Shown here in pieces: positions 45,954 through 56,396 of a DNA stretch of 64,000 nt (within the stretch, counting starts at the first letter, position 1; every line of letters begins with the position of its first letter). The notes under the pieces were generated by a model that was not told the origin of the DNA, made no database searches, and was given only the letters and a program-made list of their open reading frames with translations. Source of the DNA: Bin80 sp965220365 (GTDB lineage: Bacteria > Bacteroidota > Rhodothermia > Rhodothermales > Bin80); contig OZ244823.1 of NCBI GenBank assembly GCA_965220365.1, positions 1,426,001 through 1,490,000 on the forward strand, in the 5' to 3' direction. The position numbers were made by a program, and so were the translations under genes.

Positions 45954-47354
45954 GGTTCTTCCCCTTTATCAGTGGGTAAACTCATCTTTGAACGCTTTCG
46001 GGGTATAGATCAAGTCCTCCCAGGTGGAAGTAAATGGCGTTTGCAAACCGTTGTTTGTTGCGAAAGCCTCGACTGCGCATTTTGACGGTTTTGATTCGAC
46101 TGTTGATGCTTTCCGCGGGTCCATTGCTCACCTTCAGGATGATTGCATTGATGATGCCCCACAGATGTTTTTTGATGGTTTTGGCGGCGGCCTTAATGGG
46201 CTCCAGTCGACATCTCATGGCCCAGGACAACCATCGCTTCCATCCCTTGCGCGCCCAGGTGGGATGCACATAATGCCATAACCGCTGGGCCATTTCCTTG
46301 ATCGCCCATGCCCGGGTCGTCTTTCGCGTACTGGTGCGCAACTGCTGAAAGCGCAGTTTCTGCTTCCGAGACAGGTTGGCGGGATTGGTTAACCAGTCAT
46401 ACTTCGTTCCTTTGAGGTCTTCCTGTCCCTGTTTCATCAGGGCCCGGTGCTCCTGACGTCGCACCTTATCCACGGCATCTCCCAAGCATTTGGCCACGTG
46501 AAACCGGTCAAAGGCCACCTTCTGATCCGCTCCAGGGACATGGTCCAACGTGGCGTTGATATACGCCGGCCACATGTCCATGCTCACGCTCTTGATGCCC
46601 TCCAACTGCGCCGAACTAAGCCCGGCATACCAATCCTGAAGAGAGGCTTTCTTACGACCTTCGCCTACATGCAGCACCGTGCCTGATTTGGGATCGGACA
46701 CAATGGTGACATAGTCATGACGCTTGCGGAATCAGTCCACACCAATATGGGCAATGTGCTGCTTCGATCTGCGTGCAAGGCCCCGTTCGACCGCGCGCTG
46801 CATGATCCCGTCAATCGCGTTCCAACTTACACCCATCAAACGCGACACCGCCGATACACTCGCCTCCTGCAGCCAATCAATCACCAGAGATTCAAACTCC
46901 GCCGTGAACCGAGCCTTCGGTTCCGCCCACGGAACCGATACCGTGCGCACTCCATGTTCGGGACACTCCACGCGAGGAAGATCCGCGACCACCAGCGTAC
47001 GATACGCGCACATATCCAGGTGACGCCATTGCCGACGACGCTGATCATAGCCCGGACACTCGGTATCGCACTCTGGACACCGAAATCGGTGGCCTGCTTT
47101 ACAGGTTACCTGGATCTGGACTTCCCGCGTCTTGTGCGCAATCGTCACATCGGAAACCTCCCACGGTGAATGAACGCCTAACAGGCGGCTGATGTCTCTC
47201 GGTCGTACGGACATATCGTTGATGAAAATGAAGTGAAAAAATAAAATCGTGATGGATCACTCGGAACAAGCAAGAAATGGGCGCGAATTCTCTCCACACT
47301 CCTTACATTTACAATCAAACCCAACGTTTTACCCATACAAACGGGGGAAGAGCC
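45954..47354 (-). mobile_element. ISL3-family insertion sequence
   Basis: 1401 bases bounded by imperfect inverted ends, GGTTCTTCCCC at left and the complement of GGCTCTTCCCC at right (ISL3-type ends start GGCTCTTC), with identical 8-bp target duplications ACATTAAT at 45946-45953 and 47355-47362. It contains one transposase gene, broken by a stop codon. The intact target duplication suggests a fairly recent insertion. To its right lies the truncated RDD gene; its left flank has no recognisable RDD sequence. Confidence 0.9.
45982..47214 (-). pseudogene. ISL3-family transposase with internal stop
   Basis: Two same-frame reading segments, 47214-46732 and 46731-45982, are separated by TGA at 46734-46732. 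The N-terminal part carries the ISL3 zinc-finger-like pattern (FRCPECDTECPGYD ... VECPEHGVRTV), the C-terminal part the DDE transposase domain (VSMDMWPAYINATLDHVPG, FDRFHVAKCLGDAVD, NGPAESINSRIKTVKM). The stop falls in the first catalytic Asp motif, HIGVD then stop then FRKRHDYVT, where active relatives have a few more residues. It is most likely inactive unless the stop is read through. Confidence 0.88.
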
Positions 47355-47362
47355 ACATTAAT

Positions 47363-47658
47363 TTTCCCGGATTCCTTACATTTGGCTTTGCCCGAAAACG
47401 AGGTGATACCATGACTACCGTAACTGTTTCATTGAAAGGCTGATGGACTCTGCCCAAATAGATGTGGGTGCTTGGGACTCAGTCCCGGTGACCGGGCGAT
47501 ATTTTGCCTATTTGATCTCCGCGCTTCCCCTCTTCTTGGGGTACATATGGATAGCACTTGATGCCAGGAGGCAAGGTTGGCATGACAAACTTGTCGACAC
47601 TGTCGTCGTTGCTCCCAAGGAGGTCGAACAGAAAGCAGTGATTTTTGAGGATAGTTGA
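47363..47658 (+). pseudogene. RDD-family membrane protein, C-terminal fragment
   Basis: The reading VTGRYFAYLISALPLFLGY and RRQGWHDKLVDTVVV is the conserved C-terminal part of RDD-domain membrane proteins. Only about 85 codons remain, with an in-frame TGA upstream near 47400; no N-terminal part is found on the other side of the ISL3 element. A short ATG-started frame (47443-47658) covers the preserved end. Confidence 0.7.
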
Positions 47659-48025
47659 AAGAGCACTCCAGTGGAAAGCTATCACGCTGATACGTTCTTC
47701 TGATGTGCGCGAAGGTGTATGGAGGCAGAGTAATGAATTAGTATCTGCCAGAAAACTCCGCGCTTTGGTGGCGATTTTTTGGGGATCGTATTTCCTCAGA
47801 TTGATTGGGGGCAAAAATTGGAGAATCATATCTCAAATTGTGTCTCAGATGAGTCTTCTTGGTGAGTCAGCATCCATTTCCTGTAAAACAGGTCTCATGC
47901 AAATCTCATTTTCATTCCAAGGGCAGTTTCTCTTGCAGGATGTTACCCAAAACGGGACATGGGATGAAGTCCAAACACGCACCATCACGTTCGCTATTGT
48001 TACAGTTTGGCGTATCATTCCCTAA
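47645..48025 (+). CDS. Possible small membrane protein, family unclear
   Basis: A 126-codon frame overlapping the end of the RDD fragment. The part EGVWRQSNELVSARKLRALVAIFWGSYFLRL faintly resembles the end of DUF4328-type membrane proteins, which often accompany RDD proteins. The rest (ISFSFQGQFLLQDV) has no recognisable pattern. It may be another remnant of the region into which the ISL3 element and the restriction genes were introduced. Confidence 0.3.
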   Translation: MRIVERALQWKAITLIRSSDVREGVWRQSNELVSARKLRALVAIFWGSYFLRLIGGKNWRIISQIVSQMSLLGESASISCKTGLMQISFSFQGQFLLQDVTQNGTWDEVQTRTITFAIVTVWRIIP

Positions 48026-48162
48026 ATTTTGTTCGGATAGAGAATAGTGATAATACCGTGCAGCCTGCAGTGTATTTGGTAAGACATTGCAACTGAACTT
48101 CTCTTGGTATGGCATGGCAGGTTGTCATAATAACGGATTGGTAAGCCAATAATCAAAATCAA

Positions 48163-51100
48163 ATGAATCCCGAAGATCGAATTGAAGCAGCTTTAAAAGA
48201 AATCGAGGAAATGTCTCCGAGGGAAACGGACGGCAAATGGTTGGAATACCTCATCGTCAAATGCGCCGCTTTCATTAAGGACTGGGACATTGAGGAATGC
48301 TGGAGATGGGAGGATTGGCCTGATCTTGAAAAGTATTACAAAAGCACTCAAGATCTCGGTATTGATATTGTCGCGCAGCGTCGCAGTGACGGTGAGTACG
48401 TCGCGATTCAAAGTAAATCTAGAAAGCTATCCGATGATGGGAGGGGTGCTCCTATCAGCTTAAGGGGACTTGCTACTTTCAAGGCGATGTCCGCCGATAA
48501 ACTCTGGGCTGAACGCTGGGTCGTTACAAACGGCAATGTTAGTATTGGTAAGAACGTTGATCCTGAAGTTGATCCTGAGAAGCCGTTAAAGCTTCTCAAC
48601 CTCAAGAGTGAACTATTCAAACATGAGGAAGTGAGTCGGTCGTCGTCTCCTGAATCCCACCCACATGGTGACTCCGGTGGAATACAGACGAGAGACTGTA
48701 TGCAAGCAGAAGCAGTCAGCGAAAGCGTTAGGGTCTTGAGAGATATGGCTAGTGGTCCTACCGGCAAAGCACGCGGGCGAATTATCCTGCCATGTGGAAC
48801 GGGTAAGTCCCGTATAGCTTTACGAATCATTGAAGAACTTACTCAGGAAGGAGAGATTTCGGCGGTCCTATGTCCCTCCATTGCACTCGTTGCTCAATTG
48901 CGGCGCGAATTTCTTACTCATGCCCAAAGGGCGATTCGTGCAATCGCTGTATGTTCTGATGCTACTGCCGGTTCGGGTTCCGACTTATCTACTGACCCTA
49001 CACTGGATATAAGTCAAAGGAGCGCATCTGAAGTCAAAGGTTTCGTAACAACCGATCCGCCCAAAATCGCAGAGTGGATGGACGAAGTTGCCAGGAATCA
49101 GGCTCAAATTGGGGTCATCTTTTCTACCTATCAGTCCAGTCACCAAATTGCGACTGCATTAGCTGACTCTGGGCGAAAACTCTCAACTGTAGTCGCCGAT
49201 GAGGCTCATCGAACCGCTGGCCTGCGGCGCATTCCAAAACTAGAACAAAAGCTTCGTGATTTCACGGTCGTCCATGACGAAGACCGGTTTCCTGCAAAGT
49301 TTCGTGTCTATCAGACGGCTACGCCGAGGGTTTACAGTTTGGGTGGGCGTTCCTACAAGAACGATAACTGGATGGTCAGAACGATGGATGACCAAGCAGT
49401 GTTCGGGGTAGAACTCTACCGCAAATCCTATGTGGATGCTGTCACGAATAGATGGTTGTCTGACTATCGGATTATTGCACTTGGCGTGAACGACAAAGAT
49501 GCATATGATGTCGCTAACAATATGGCAGCGGGGAGTGATAAAAAATTATCTGTCACCAATTCCTTGCGGGGTTTGGCACTAGCCTTGGTGATGGGTGGTG
49601 CCCTTCGCCAATCCGACACCATCATCACTTCCTCAATCAACTTTGTTAACACCATCAGAAAATCAAAGAAAATGACTCAGCTCCTACAGTCCAAGGGAGT
49701 ACGGGACTGGGTCCAACGTCGTCTCGCAGAAGCCAAGATTGGAGAACCGGTGGCCGACTATCGTTTGGAGCATCTTGATGCAAAGCACAAGGTCGCTGCT
49801 CGTGAGGAAGCAAAAGCGAAATTAGCGGCAGGTACAGAGGCTAAACCGCACGGAATTATCAATGTTGGAATTTTTGGTGAGGGTACAGATGCTCCTTCCC
49901 TATCGGCCGTCGGTTTTCTTGAAGCTCGGAAGTCTCCTGTTGATGTGATACAGGCTGTCGGACGGGTAATGCGTCGCTCGCCTGGCAAAGAAAGGGGCTA
50001 CATCATCTGTCCGATCGTGATACCACCTGACACCGATGCCGAGACATGGCTTCGAAACAGCGGCCCTGAAGATGGTTGGAAGGAGCTAGGACAGATTTTG
50101 GTGGCACTCCGAGCACATGACACTCGGATTGAGGGTGAACTGAGTGAACTGATCCAAATCTACATCCCATCTTCGCCTCCTGAGAATGTGGCTACCATGG
50201 TGATACTGGGTCGCGAAAATGGGAAGGTAGAGTATTTTATCCATTATGGCAAACCAGGCGAGGTGGTGGATGATGTTGAGGAAGTACTGAAAGGAAATTC
50301 AAAGCCTGAGGATAAACTCACCAAATTGGGCAAGGTAGATCACCCGCTCAGGCCTGATCCCGAGAGAATCGTATCTGGGCGGCTGAACGAGGACAAGAGT
50401 ATTGAAATACGGGAGAATAGAATTGAGCGTGACAAGTCGAAGACTGACGGTACTCTAGGAGCGGTAAACCTTGATCGGTCAAAAAAGAAGGGGAGGCAGA
50501 TGCTCAATGGTAAGGTTGGTCGAAAAATTGATACAGCGGGCAAGAAAAGGAAAAAAACTGAGAGAATAATTTCTCCAGAACTTTTTGACCGTGCTGACAC
50601 GGTCGGCATTACTGTAAATCTTCTGGAAAGGTCAGGTCTCATTCACGACCGTGCGGAGCGTGACGTAAACATTCTACAGGATAGCATCAAGGGGGCGACA
50701 GAGTATCTCAGGCAGGACGAGTTGGGACCAGTACTGGATCGGCATTTCCGATTGGATGCGCTGGATGTCAAGAGTCGCAAAAAACAAGCGGACGGTTGTA
50801 CCATTGCGTCATTACTTCTGATGAACGCTTCCATGTTGCATCAACGCATCGCAGTTGGCGGATGGCTACCGAACATCTTTCCGATGGATTCCATCAAGAA
50901 TGACACCGATGCCGCCACAAAACTTTATGATCGGTGGAATGACATCAGAGAATATGATTTCGTACCAGTAATGGTTCCTGCCATTAAAGTTATCAGGGTT
51001 GTTCGGGATTCTGGACGTTTAGTAGGGCTAAACCGTGCCCTCCGACACCTTGCTGCTGAAGCTGAGCGCATTGCTGAAAGCTATGCTGATCTCGGTGCGG

Positions 51101-53050
51101 ATCATGCTGGACCGCTATTCAATAAAGTAATGGGGAATCAGGCATCAGATGGTGCGTATTTCTCCCGTCCTCCCGTGGCTTCGCTACTGGCTAAGCTGGT
51201 GCTGGATGTTTCAGAGAAAAAATGGGGGGGGGGCGGCAGATTGGACGCTCGACGAGACGTGGATGGACCATCGTACGACCGATTTCGCATGCGGCTCTGG
51301 GACGCTACTCGCTGGCATCCTGACCGAAATGAAGCGACGCGCAAAGGAGCAGGGTGCAGATATTTCAAGACTTGGGGAATTGCAGAAGCTGGCGGTTGAG
51401 GAGGTGATTTCTGGACTTGATATCAATCCTGTCTCACTACAATTGGCTGCCGCCCAATTGATCGCTGGTAACCATGCAGTCAGCTATCGAAAGATGAGAC
51501 TCCATCAAATACCTTATGGTCCTCAAAAGGCTGGTACTGGTGTGGATGTAGGCTCCTTGGAATTGCTGGGGCAACGAGCAATCATACCAAAGCTTGGGGA
51601 TCTGAATCGTAGTTATCAGGAGCTTAACCGACTAAAATCCAAGCGTATGCATTTGTCGGAAAATAATGATCCGCGGTTTGAAGATTCAGTTAATTCGGTC
51701 AAGGGCGTACGACTGGTGGTGATGAACCCGCCATTTACAAACCGAAGTAAGATGGGGGAGAAGTATCCAAGTGAGGCTCAAAAGAAGATGCGGCAGAAGA
51801 TCGACAGTCTAGATGCCGTGTTAACAGAACACGATCCAGAAATGTCAGGATTCGCGGACAAGAACTCTATTGACTCTATGTTTGTTGCGCTAGCCGAGAG
51901 ATGCTTGGACAAGTCTGAAGGAATTATAGGAATGATAAATCCCACTATCGCTCTAACTGCCACTGCTGGGCTGACCAAGCGTAGGGTTTTAGCTCAACGT
52001 TTTCATATTCACACGATCCTCACCAGCCATGTCCCGGATCAGATTAATCTTAGCCAGAACACCAATATTAACGAAAGTATCATCCTCGCCCAGCGGTTTG
52101 AGGGCATAAAACCACCGACTCGGATCATCAGCCTTGACAAGTTCCCACTAGACGAAGGCGAAGTTACTGATCTTCATCAATGTCTTTCACGCTGCTCAAA
52201 GGGGTTAATCCCAGACGGTTGGGGGGAAGTATCTGAGTGGCCTGTTGAGCATATAGAAGAGGGAGACTGGTCGGCGGCGGTTTGGAGGTCGCCGTATTTG
52301 GCCAGACAGGCGTCAAAAATTGCAAACATGGAGAATCTGCCGCGTCTGAGCGAACAGAACATGTCACCTGCAGCTACGGGACGGTCTCTGCGGGGAAGTT
52401 TCGAATCCTCAACTCCTGATACCCCGGGCAGCTTCCCCATATTGAAATCAAAAGGAGCCGAGGGACAGACTAGGATATTGGCTACCCCTGATGAGTATTG
52501 GATCCCGAAAAAACAAGTCACACAGGGATCTATCACTAACGAGCAAGAGCATCCAGAAACGACCAAAATGCTGCAAAAGGCAGGGTATCTTCTCATTACG
52601 GCCGGCCAGGACATCAGTACCGCTCGTCTTACGGCGGTTGCAGGCGAGGAGGAATATGTAGGAAATGGATGGATGCCAGTAGCGAATCTAACCCCAGATC
52701 AGGCCAAAGCTGCCGCAGTGTTTCTCAACTCAACTGCAGGCCGCCTGCAAATCATGCGATTTCCAGGAAGAAAGTTGCAGTTCCCAGTTTATAGTGCAAA
52801 AGAGACTGTGAACCTGAGAGTCCCTAATTTGAGAGACGATCAAATTGTTCATATCCTAGCCGATTGTTGGCGGCGCACCGCAGATATGGAAGTGCCACAG
52901 TTCCGTGATGGCGAGTGTGAGGTTCGGCAGATCTGGGACGAAGCAGTTGCGAATGTGATTGAATGGGATACGGCGAAATTTTCGGAACTGCGACACCTGC
53001 TGCACAAGGAGCCGTTTGTCAGGGGGCTTGGGTACAATCAGTATGGATAA
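48163..53050 (+). pseudogene. Type ISP restriction-modification enzyme (single chain), frame broken at G10 tract
   Basis: Two overlapping frames, 48163-51399 and 51149-53050, join if one G is removed from the G10 run at 51224-51233, giving a single chain of about 1628 residues. Order of domains: Mrr-like nuclease (LGIDIVAQ, EYVAIQSKSR, residues ~55-90), SF2 helicase (Walker A LPCGTGKSR, VADEAHRT, QTATPRVY, IQAVGRVMRRS), coupler, N6-adenine methylase (DFACGSGTLLAG; motif IV MNPPFTNRS) and a C-terminal recognition domain. This is the architecture of Type ISP enzymes such as LlaGI and LlaBIII, which cut DNA after helicase-driven collision. As read, translation ends at 51399 after the nuclease-helicase, without methylase. 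Start ATG 48163 fits. The state could be a real OFF phase or a sequencing error. Confidence 0.88.
51224..51233 (+). repeat. G10 homopolymer at the frame break of the Type ISP gene
   Basis: AAAAAAT followed by ten G and CGGCAG. Nine or twelve G would make W-G-G-A-A-D-W-T-L continuous from the helicase into the methylase domain; ten shifts the frame and yields a stop at 51399. Confidence 0.9.
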
Positions 53051-53315
53051 TATCTTTTGAGTTCTTAGCAGTTTATGGATAAAGCCTGTCCATAGAAACA
53101 GGGAACATGTAGCTGACAGGAAATGCACAAAATACTTGCCATGAACTGCTATTTCGCAGCTTTTCAACCTCATTTACCAACATAAGGGCCAGAATAAATC
53201 AAAAAAAGCATTGCTCAATCTTCTGGGGGGCATTATCCACAGACTGCTATACCTCTATCCACAACAATGCCGGTAGAACCGTATTATAGCATATCCTGTA
53301 TATAATTTCGTATCT

Positions 53316-54257
53316 ATGGGTAGTTCGCACACTGACCTTGACAGCCGTATTCGAATAGCTGCCTTTAGGCGGGTCAGACATCTTGAGGCGGTATATAATC
53401 ACATCCCATGGGCGAAAATTAATGAAGGTTTTTTGTTTGAGGGCTCAAATATATCGCTTGCGAGTCGTCCAAGGGGGATTTTCAAACCAAAAGAAATGAA
53501 GTTCCTTCTTTCAATCAGAACCGTGATCCCCCGAACCGGTCGTACCGTATGGTATGAGGATCAAATAAACGTTCATGAAAAATTTTTCAAGAACATGGAA
53601 TCGGTTGAGTATGATTTTATGACGGGAGGCGTTGATGCTACCCCGAACAGATGGCTTCGGGAAGCGTGCGAAAAACAGATTCCCATAATCTATCTGCTTG
53701 GAATCGCTCCGGGGCTTTATCAAGCGATAATGCCCGCTTTTGTTATGGACTGGAACCCAATTGCACAGAAAGCGAGGATATGTTTCTGTACACCCGATGA
53801 TCGTAGGGATGAAATTGTTGAGACTCCGAGCTTGGAGGAGAGGCGCTATGCATTCCAAACGGTTAAAAAGCGGATTCACCAAGGGCAGTTCCGCGAATCA
53901 ATTTTTGCTGCCTATAAAGGCCGATGTGCGTTATCCGGTATCCCCGAAAGGCATTTGCTTGACGCAGCTCATATAATTTCCGACACGAATCCGGGACTTG
54001 GCCAGCCTGTAATCTCAAACGGATTGCTACTCTCCAAAATCCATCATGCTGCCTTCGACAGCCATCTTATAGGAATTGATCCTGGCTACAGACTTCATGT
54101 CTCAAAACGCCTGCTTGATCAAAACGACGGTCCAATGCTTGAAGTACTCAAACAACTTAGAGGTAGGAAGCTTGAGCTCCCAAAACGAGAACAGGATTAT
54201 CCTGATAGAGAACGCTTAGCGATACGATATGAAGACTTTAAGCAATGGGACAGCTAG
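53316..54257 (+). CDS. HNH endonuclease (restriction-type)
   Basis: 313 residues. The C-terminal HNH module is well formed: RGRCALSGI-type segment (YKGRCALSGIPERHLLDAAH), then GQPVISNGLLLSKIHHAAFD and DPGYRLHVSKRLL, with His, Asn and His positions present. The N-terminal 180 residues (LFEGSNISLASRPRGIFKP; IPIIYLLGIAPGLYQ) probably recognise the DNA site or a modified base. Such HNH enzymes frequently accompany cytosine-5 methyltransferases; one is encoded at 62984, beyond the stack of insertions. It begins 265 bases after the Type ISP gene. Confidence 0.85.
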   Translation: MGSSHTDLDSRIRIAAFRRVRHLEAVYNHIPWAKINEGFLFEGSNISLASRPRGIFKPKEMKFLLSIRTVIPRTGRTVWYEDQINVHEKFFKNMESVEYDFMTGGVDATPNRWLREACEKQIPIIYLLGIAPGLYQAIMPAFVMDWNPIAQKARICFCTPDDRRDEIVETPSLEERRYAFQTVKKRIHQGQFRESIFAAYKGRCALSGIPERHLLDAAHIISDTNPGLGQPVISNGLLLSKIHHAAFDSHLIGIDPGYRLHVSKRLLDQNDGPMLEVLKQLRGRKLELPKREQDYPDRERLAIRYEDFKQWDS

Positions 54258-55162
54258 GTTTATAATTATTGAAAACTCTCTCTCAACAGTTGAGATACTG
54301 AGTAGCATAGTGTTTTCCGTGTTTTCTGGGCGCACTAATTTTGCGTATTAGTGTTCAGTTTTCTGGGAAATCTCGCTCCAGCAATGCTGTTATGTGAGCT
54401 AATCGTTGAGATCAGGTCACTCATTTGAGGGTTTGATGGCATACGCTTCTGTTAGTCTTATACAGAATTTGTGGTACAAGAAACATCATAATGGGAGAGG
54501 TTACATTCCCTGTGATTTCTCAGCCCTATTAAGTGGTTAAAAATTTACCGAATATTCCACAACAAGCTCCTGAATGCATAGACCGCCGGCTCGACTATTT
54601 GTAGGGGCTCTGTGTCAAAAGACTAGCCTAATCCAATCGGTTTTTTCCAAAATCAAGTAGTTCTCGTCTGTCCAAAAGAAACAGAAGTGTCATCTGAAAC
54701 GGGAGCACAGTGCCGATAGCAACGAGAAGAAACCTAGATCTGATTTCGATAGCCATTAGATATGTACGGTACCGTCGGATGGCGCAGTAACCCTCCTTCT
54801 CTAACCAAAGCGATAATTCGTTTGAAAAGATAAGTTTCAAGCGTAGTTCCCCCATCCTGCAAAACGTACGAAATTTTACAGGCGCATAGCTACAACCAGG
54901 GGAACGGATCCGTAGGTTATCGTGGGAATCCAGTTCTGTGCGGTGCTTCGATCTGCTTTAGACGCGGATCAGCGAGACGATGGAACAAGCGCCGATCCAG
55001 CTGCCATACTCGTTTTGGAGAGTCCCTTGGTTGGGCTCTAATGTCTTATGGGGCAAGAAGGCCGGGCTGCTATCCTTGATTTGAGCTTCCATATTATGGA
55101 GCGTAAATTAACGCTGGAGCATATCCCGGCTCCCCGGATCCGCAAGCATTCGTCGCAGCGCA
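54258..55162. other. Gene-poor region between HNH endonuclease and IS110 element
   Basis: About 900 bases. A minus-strand frame of 75 codons (54628-54855) has one hydrophobic stretch (FLLVAIGTVLPFQMTLLFLL) and no known family. Near 54920-55040 a minus-strand protein-like remnant (PKRVWQLDRRLFHRLADPRL) suggests an old, broken gene. The rest probably contains the non-coding right end of the IS110 element. Nothing more can be supported. Confidence 0.4.
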
Positions 55163-56238
55163 CTATGGATTCGCCACAGTCTGCACGATCCCCGCGGATG
55201 TAGGTGGTGGAGAAAAAAGGTTGGGTTGGTCGCTTACATTCTGTTTCCAGATCGTCCAAAGTACGACCAGCACTTTGCGCTGTGTATTGAGCCGTGCATG
55301 CAGCGGATTTCCCGTGCGCCGCAGGGAGGCTTCGTAGAACTGCGACACTTCATTGGGCTCTTTGGTGCGCAGAGCAGACACATAGCACTGATGGCTCACG
55401 GCTTTCAGAGATCCTCGTCTGGAACGGTCCAGGCGGTTATAGGCCAAAGGTTTTCCTGCACTGTTACGTTCCATCACCCCGAGTCGGCAATACCGCCAGA
55501 GGCGCTGCTTCGTGGCAAACCGGTGTGGGTTCTGAATCAATGCACTGAACACATGAGCTCCCACAACGCCAATGCCAGGCATCCGCTGAAATTGTGAAAT
55601 TTCTGGATAACGCCGTCCCCACTCAATCATGGCTGCACGGGCCTTCTCCCGCAGGGCCCCCGTCGCATCCAAACCCGTATACAGGTGTTCCATGATCTGC
55701 TGCCGAGTCTTTGATGGCAGTTGACCAAGGTAATGACGGCGCTGCGTCGGATGAAAAAGTTTGGTGCCAGCCGTACGAACCAGTCCCGCCTGCTGATACT
55801 TGGCTTTGATTTGCCGTTTTACCCGGGCATGATCTTCCCGAAAAGACAAATACTGCTGCACCGCGATCTTAAAATCAACCCGGTGCGACACGTCGGAGTG
55901 ATAAACCGGCTTCAGTTCGCCCATGCGAAGCAAACAACAGAGTTTGTAGGCGTCTTCCACGTCATTCTTATTCCCGCTGCGACTGATCCGTGCATTTTGA
56001 CGAGGATCGCATACGACCAGCTCGGTCACATGCGAGCGGAGCGCACCGGCGATCCAACCGGCAAGATATCCACCGCTAAGTACTTCTCGTGGGCGGCAAT
56101 TCCATCGATGTGATGAATCAGGGCAGCTTCCGAAGTGGAGAACTCCCTGGTCGATAGCAACTGCCCCGCCGAATCCATTGCCGCCAAAACGCAGGTACGA
56201 GTGTGGGCATCCAGCCCCAGATAAACAGATTTGTGCAT
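55163..56238 (-). pseudogene. IS110-family transposase, frameshifted
   Basis: The N-terminus (MHKSVYLGLDAHTRTCVLAAMD) starts at ATG 56238; near 56068-56076 a one-base deletion moves the reading to the frame GYLAGWIAGALRSHVTELVVCD ... NKNDVEDAYKL, which continues to the C-terminus at 55163. The DEDD catalytic domain (Asp of GLDAH, Asp of VVCDPR, Asp of NDVEDAY) and the C-terminal Transposase_20 domain with its Ser (QRMPGIGVVGAHVFSAL; RDRSRRG-like region) are otherwise recognisable. The shift falls at the position of the second acidic residue, so the product is probably dead. This element is distinct from the IS110 remnant at 1054-3846. Confidence 0.87.
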
Positions 56239-56396
56239 AATTGCAGAGGTCTAATGAAAAGATGACGGACGATACAAAAATGCGCCCTCTTTTCATTAGA
56301 CCTTGCTTGGGAACTAACTCTTCATATCATAAGGCCCTTGCAAAGGGGGCTCTTTATAAGAGATTCATGATATATATGTATTGAGATAATTTTGCC
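56239..56396. ncRNA. Candidate bridge-RNA region / left end of the IS110 element
   Basis: The non-coding stretch upstream of the IS110 transposase start holds a perfect 16-bp inverted repeat, AGGTCTAATGAAAAGA (56247-56262) and its complement (56288-56303), with a 25-base loop, and a second hairpin around GCCCTTGCAAAGGGGGC. In IS110 elements a structured bridge RNA is transcribed from the non-coding end next to the transposase start. Position fits, but the RNA itself, its loops and the element end are not demonstrated. Confidence 0.35.

Noticed and set aside
45785..45985. Minus-strand 66-codon frame at the left ISL3 end
   Set aside because: Its first codons lie in the IS end, so it is created by the insertion; the remainder shows no family.
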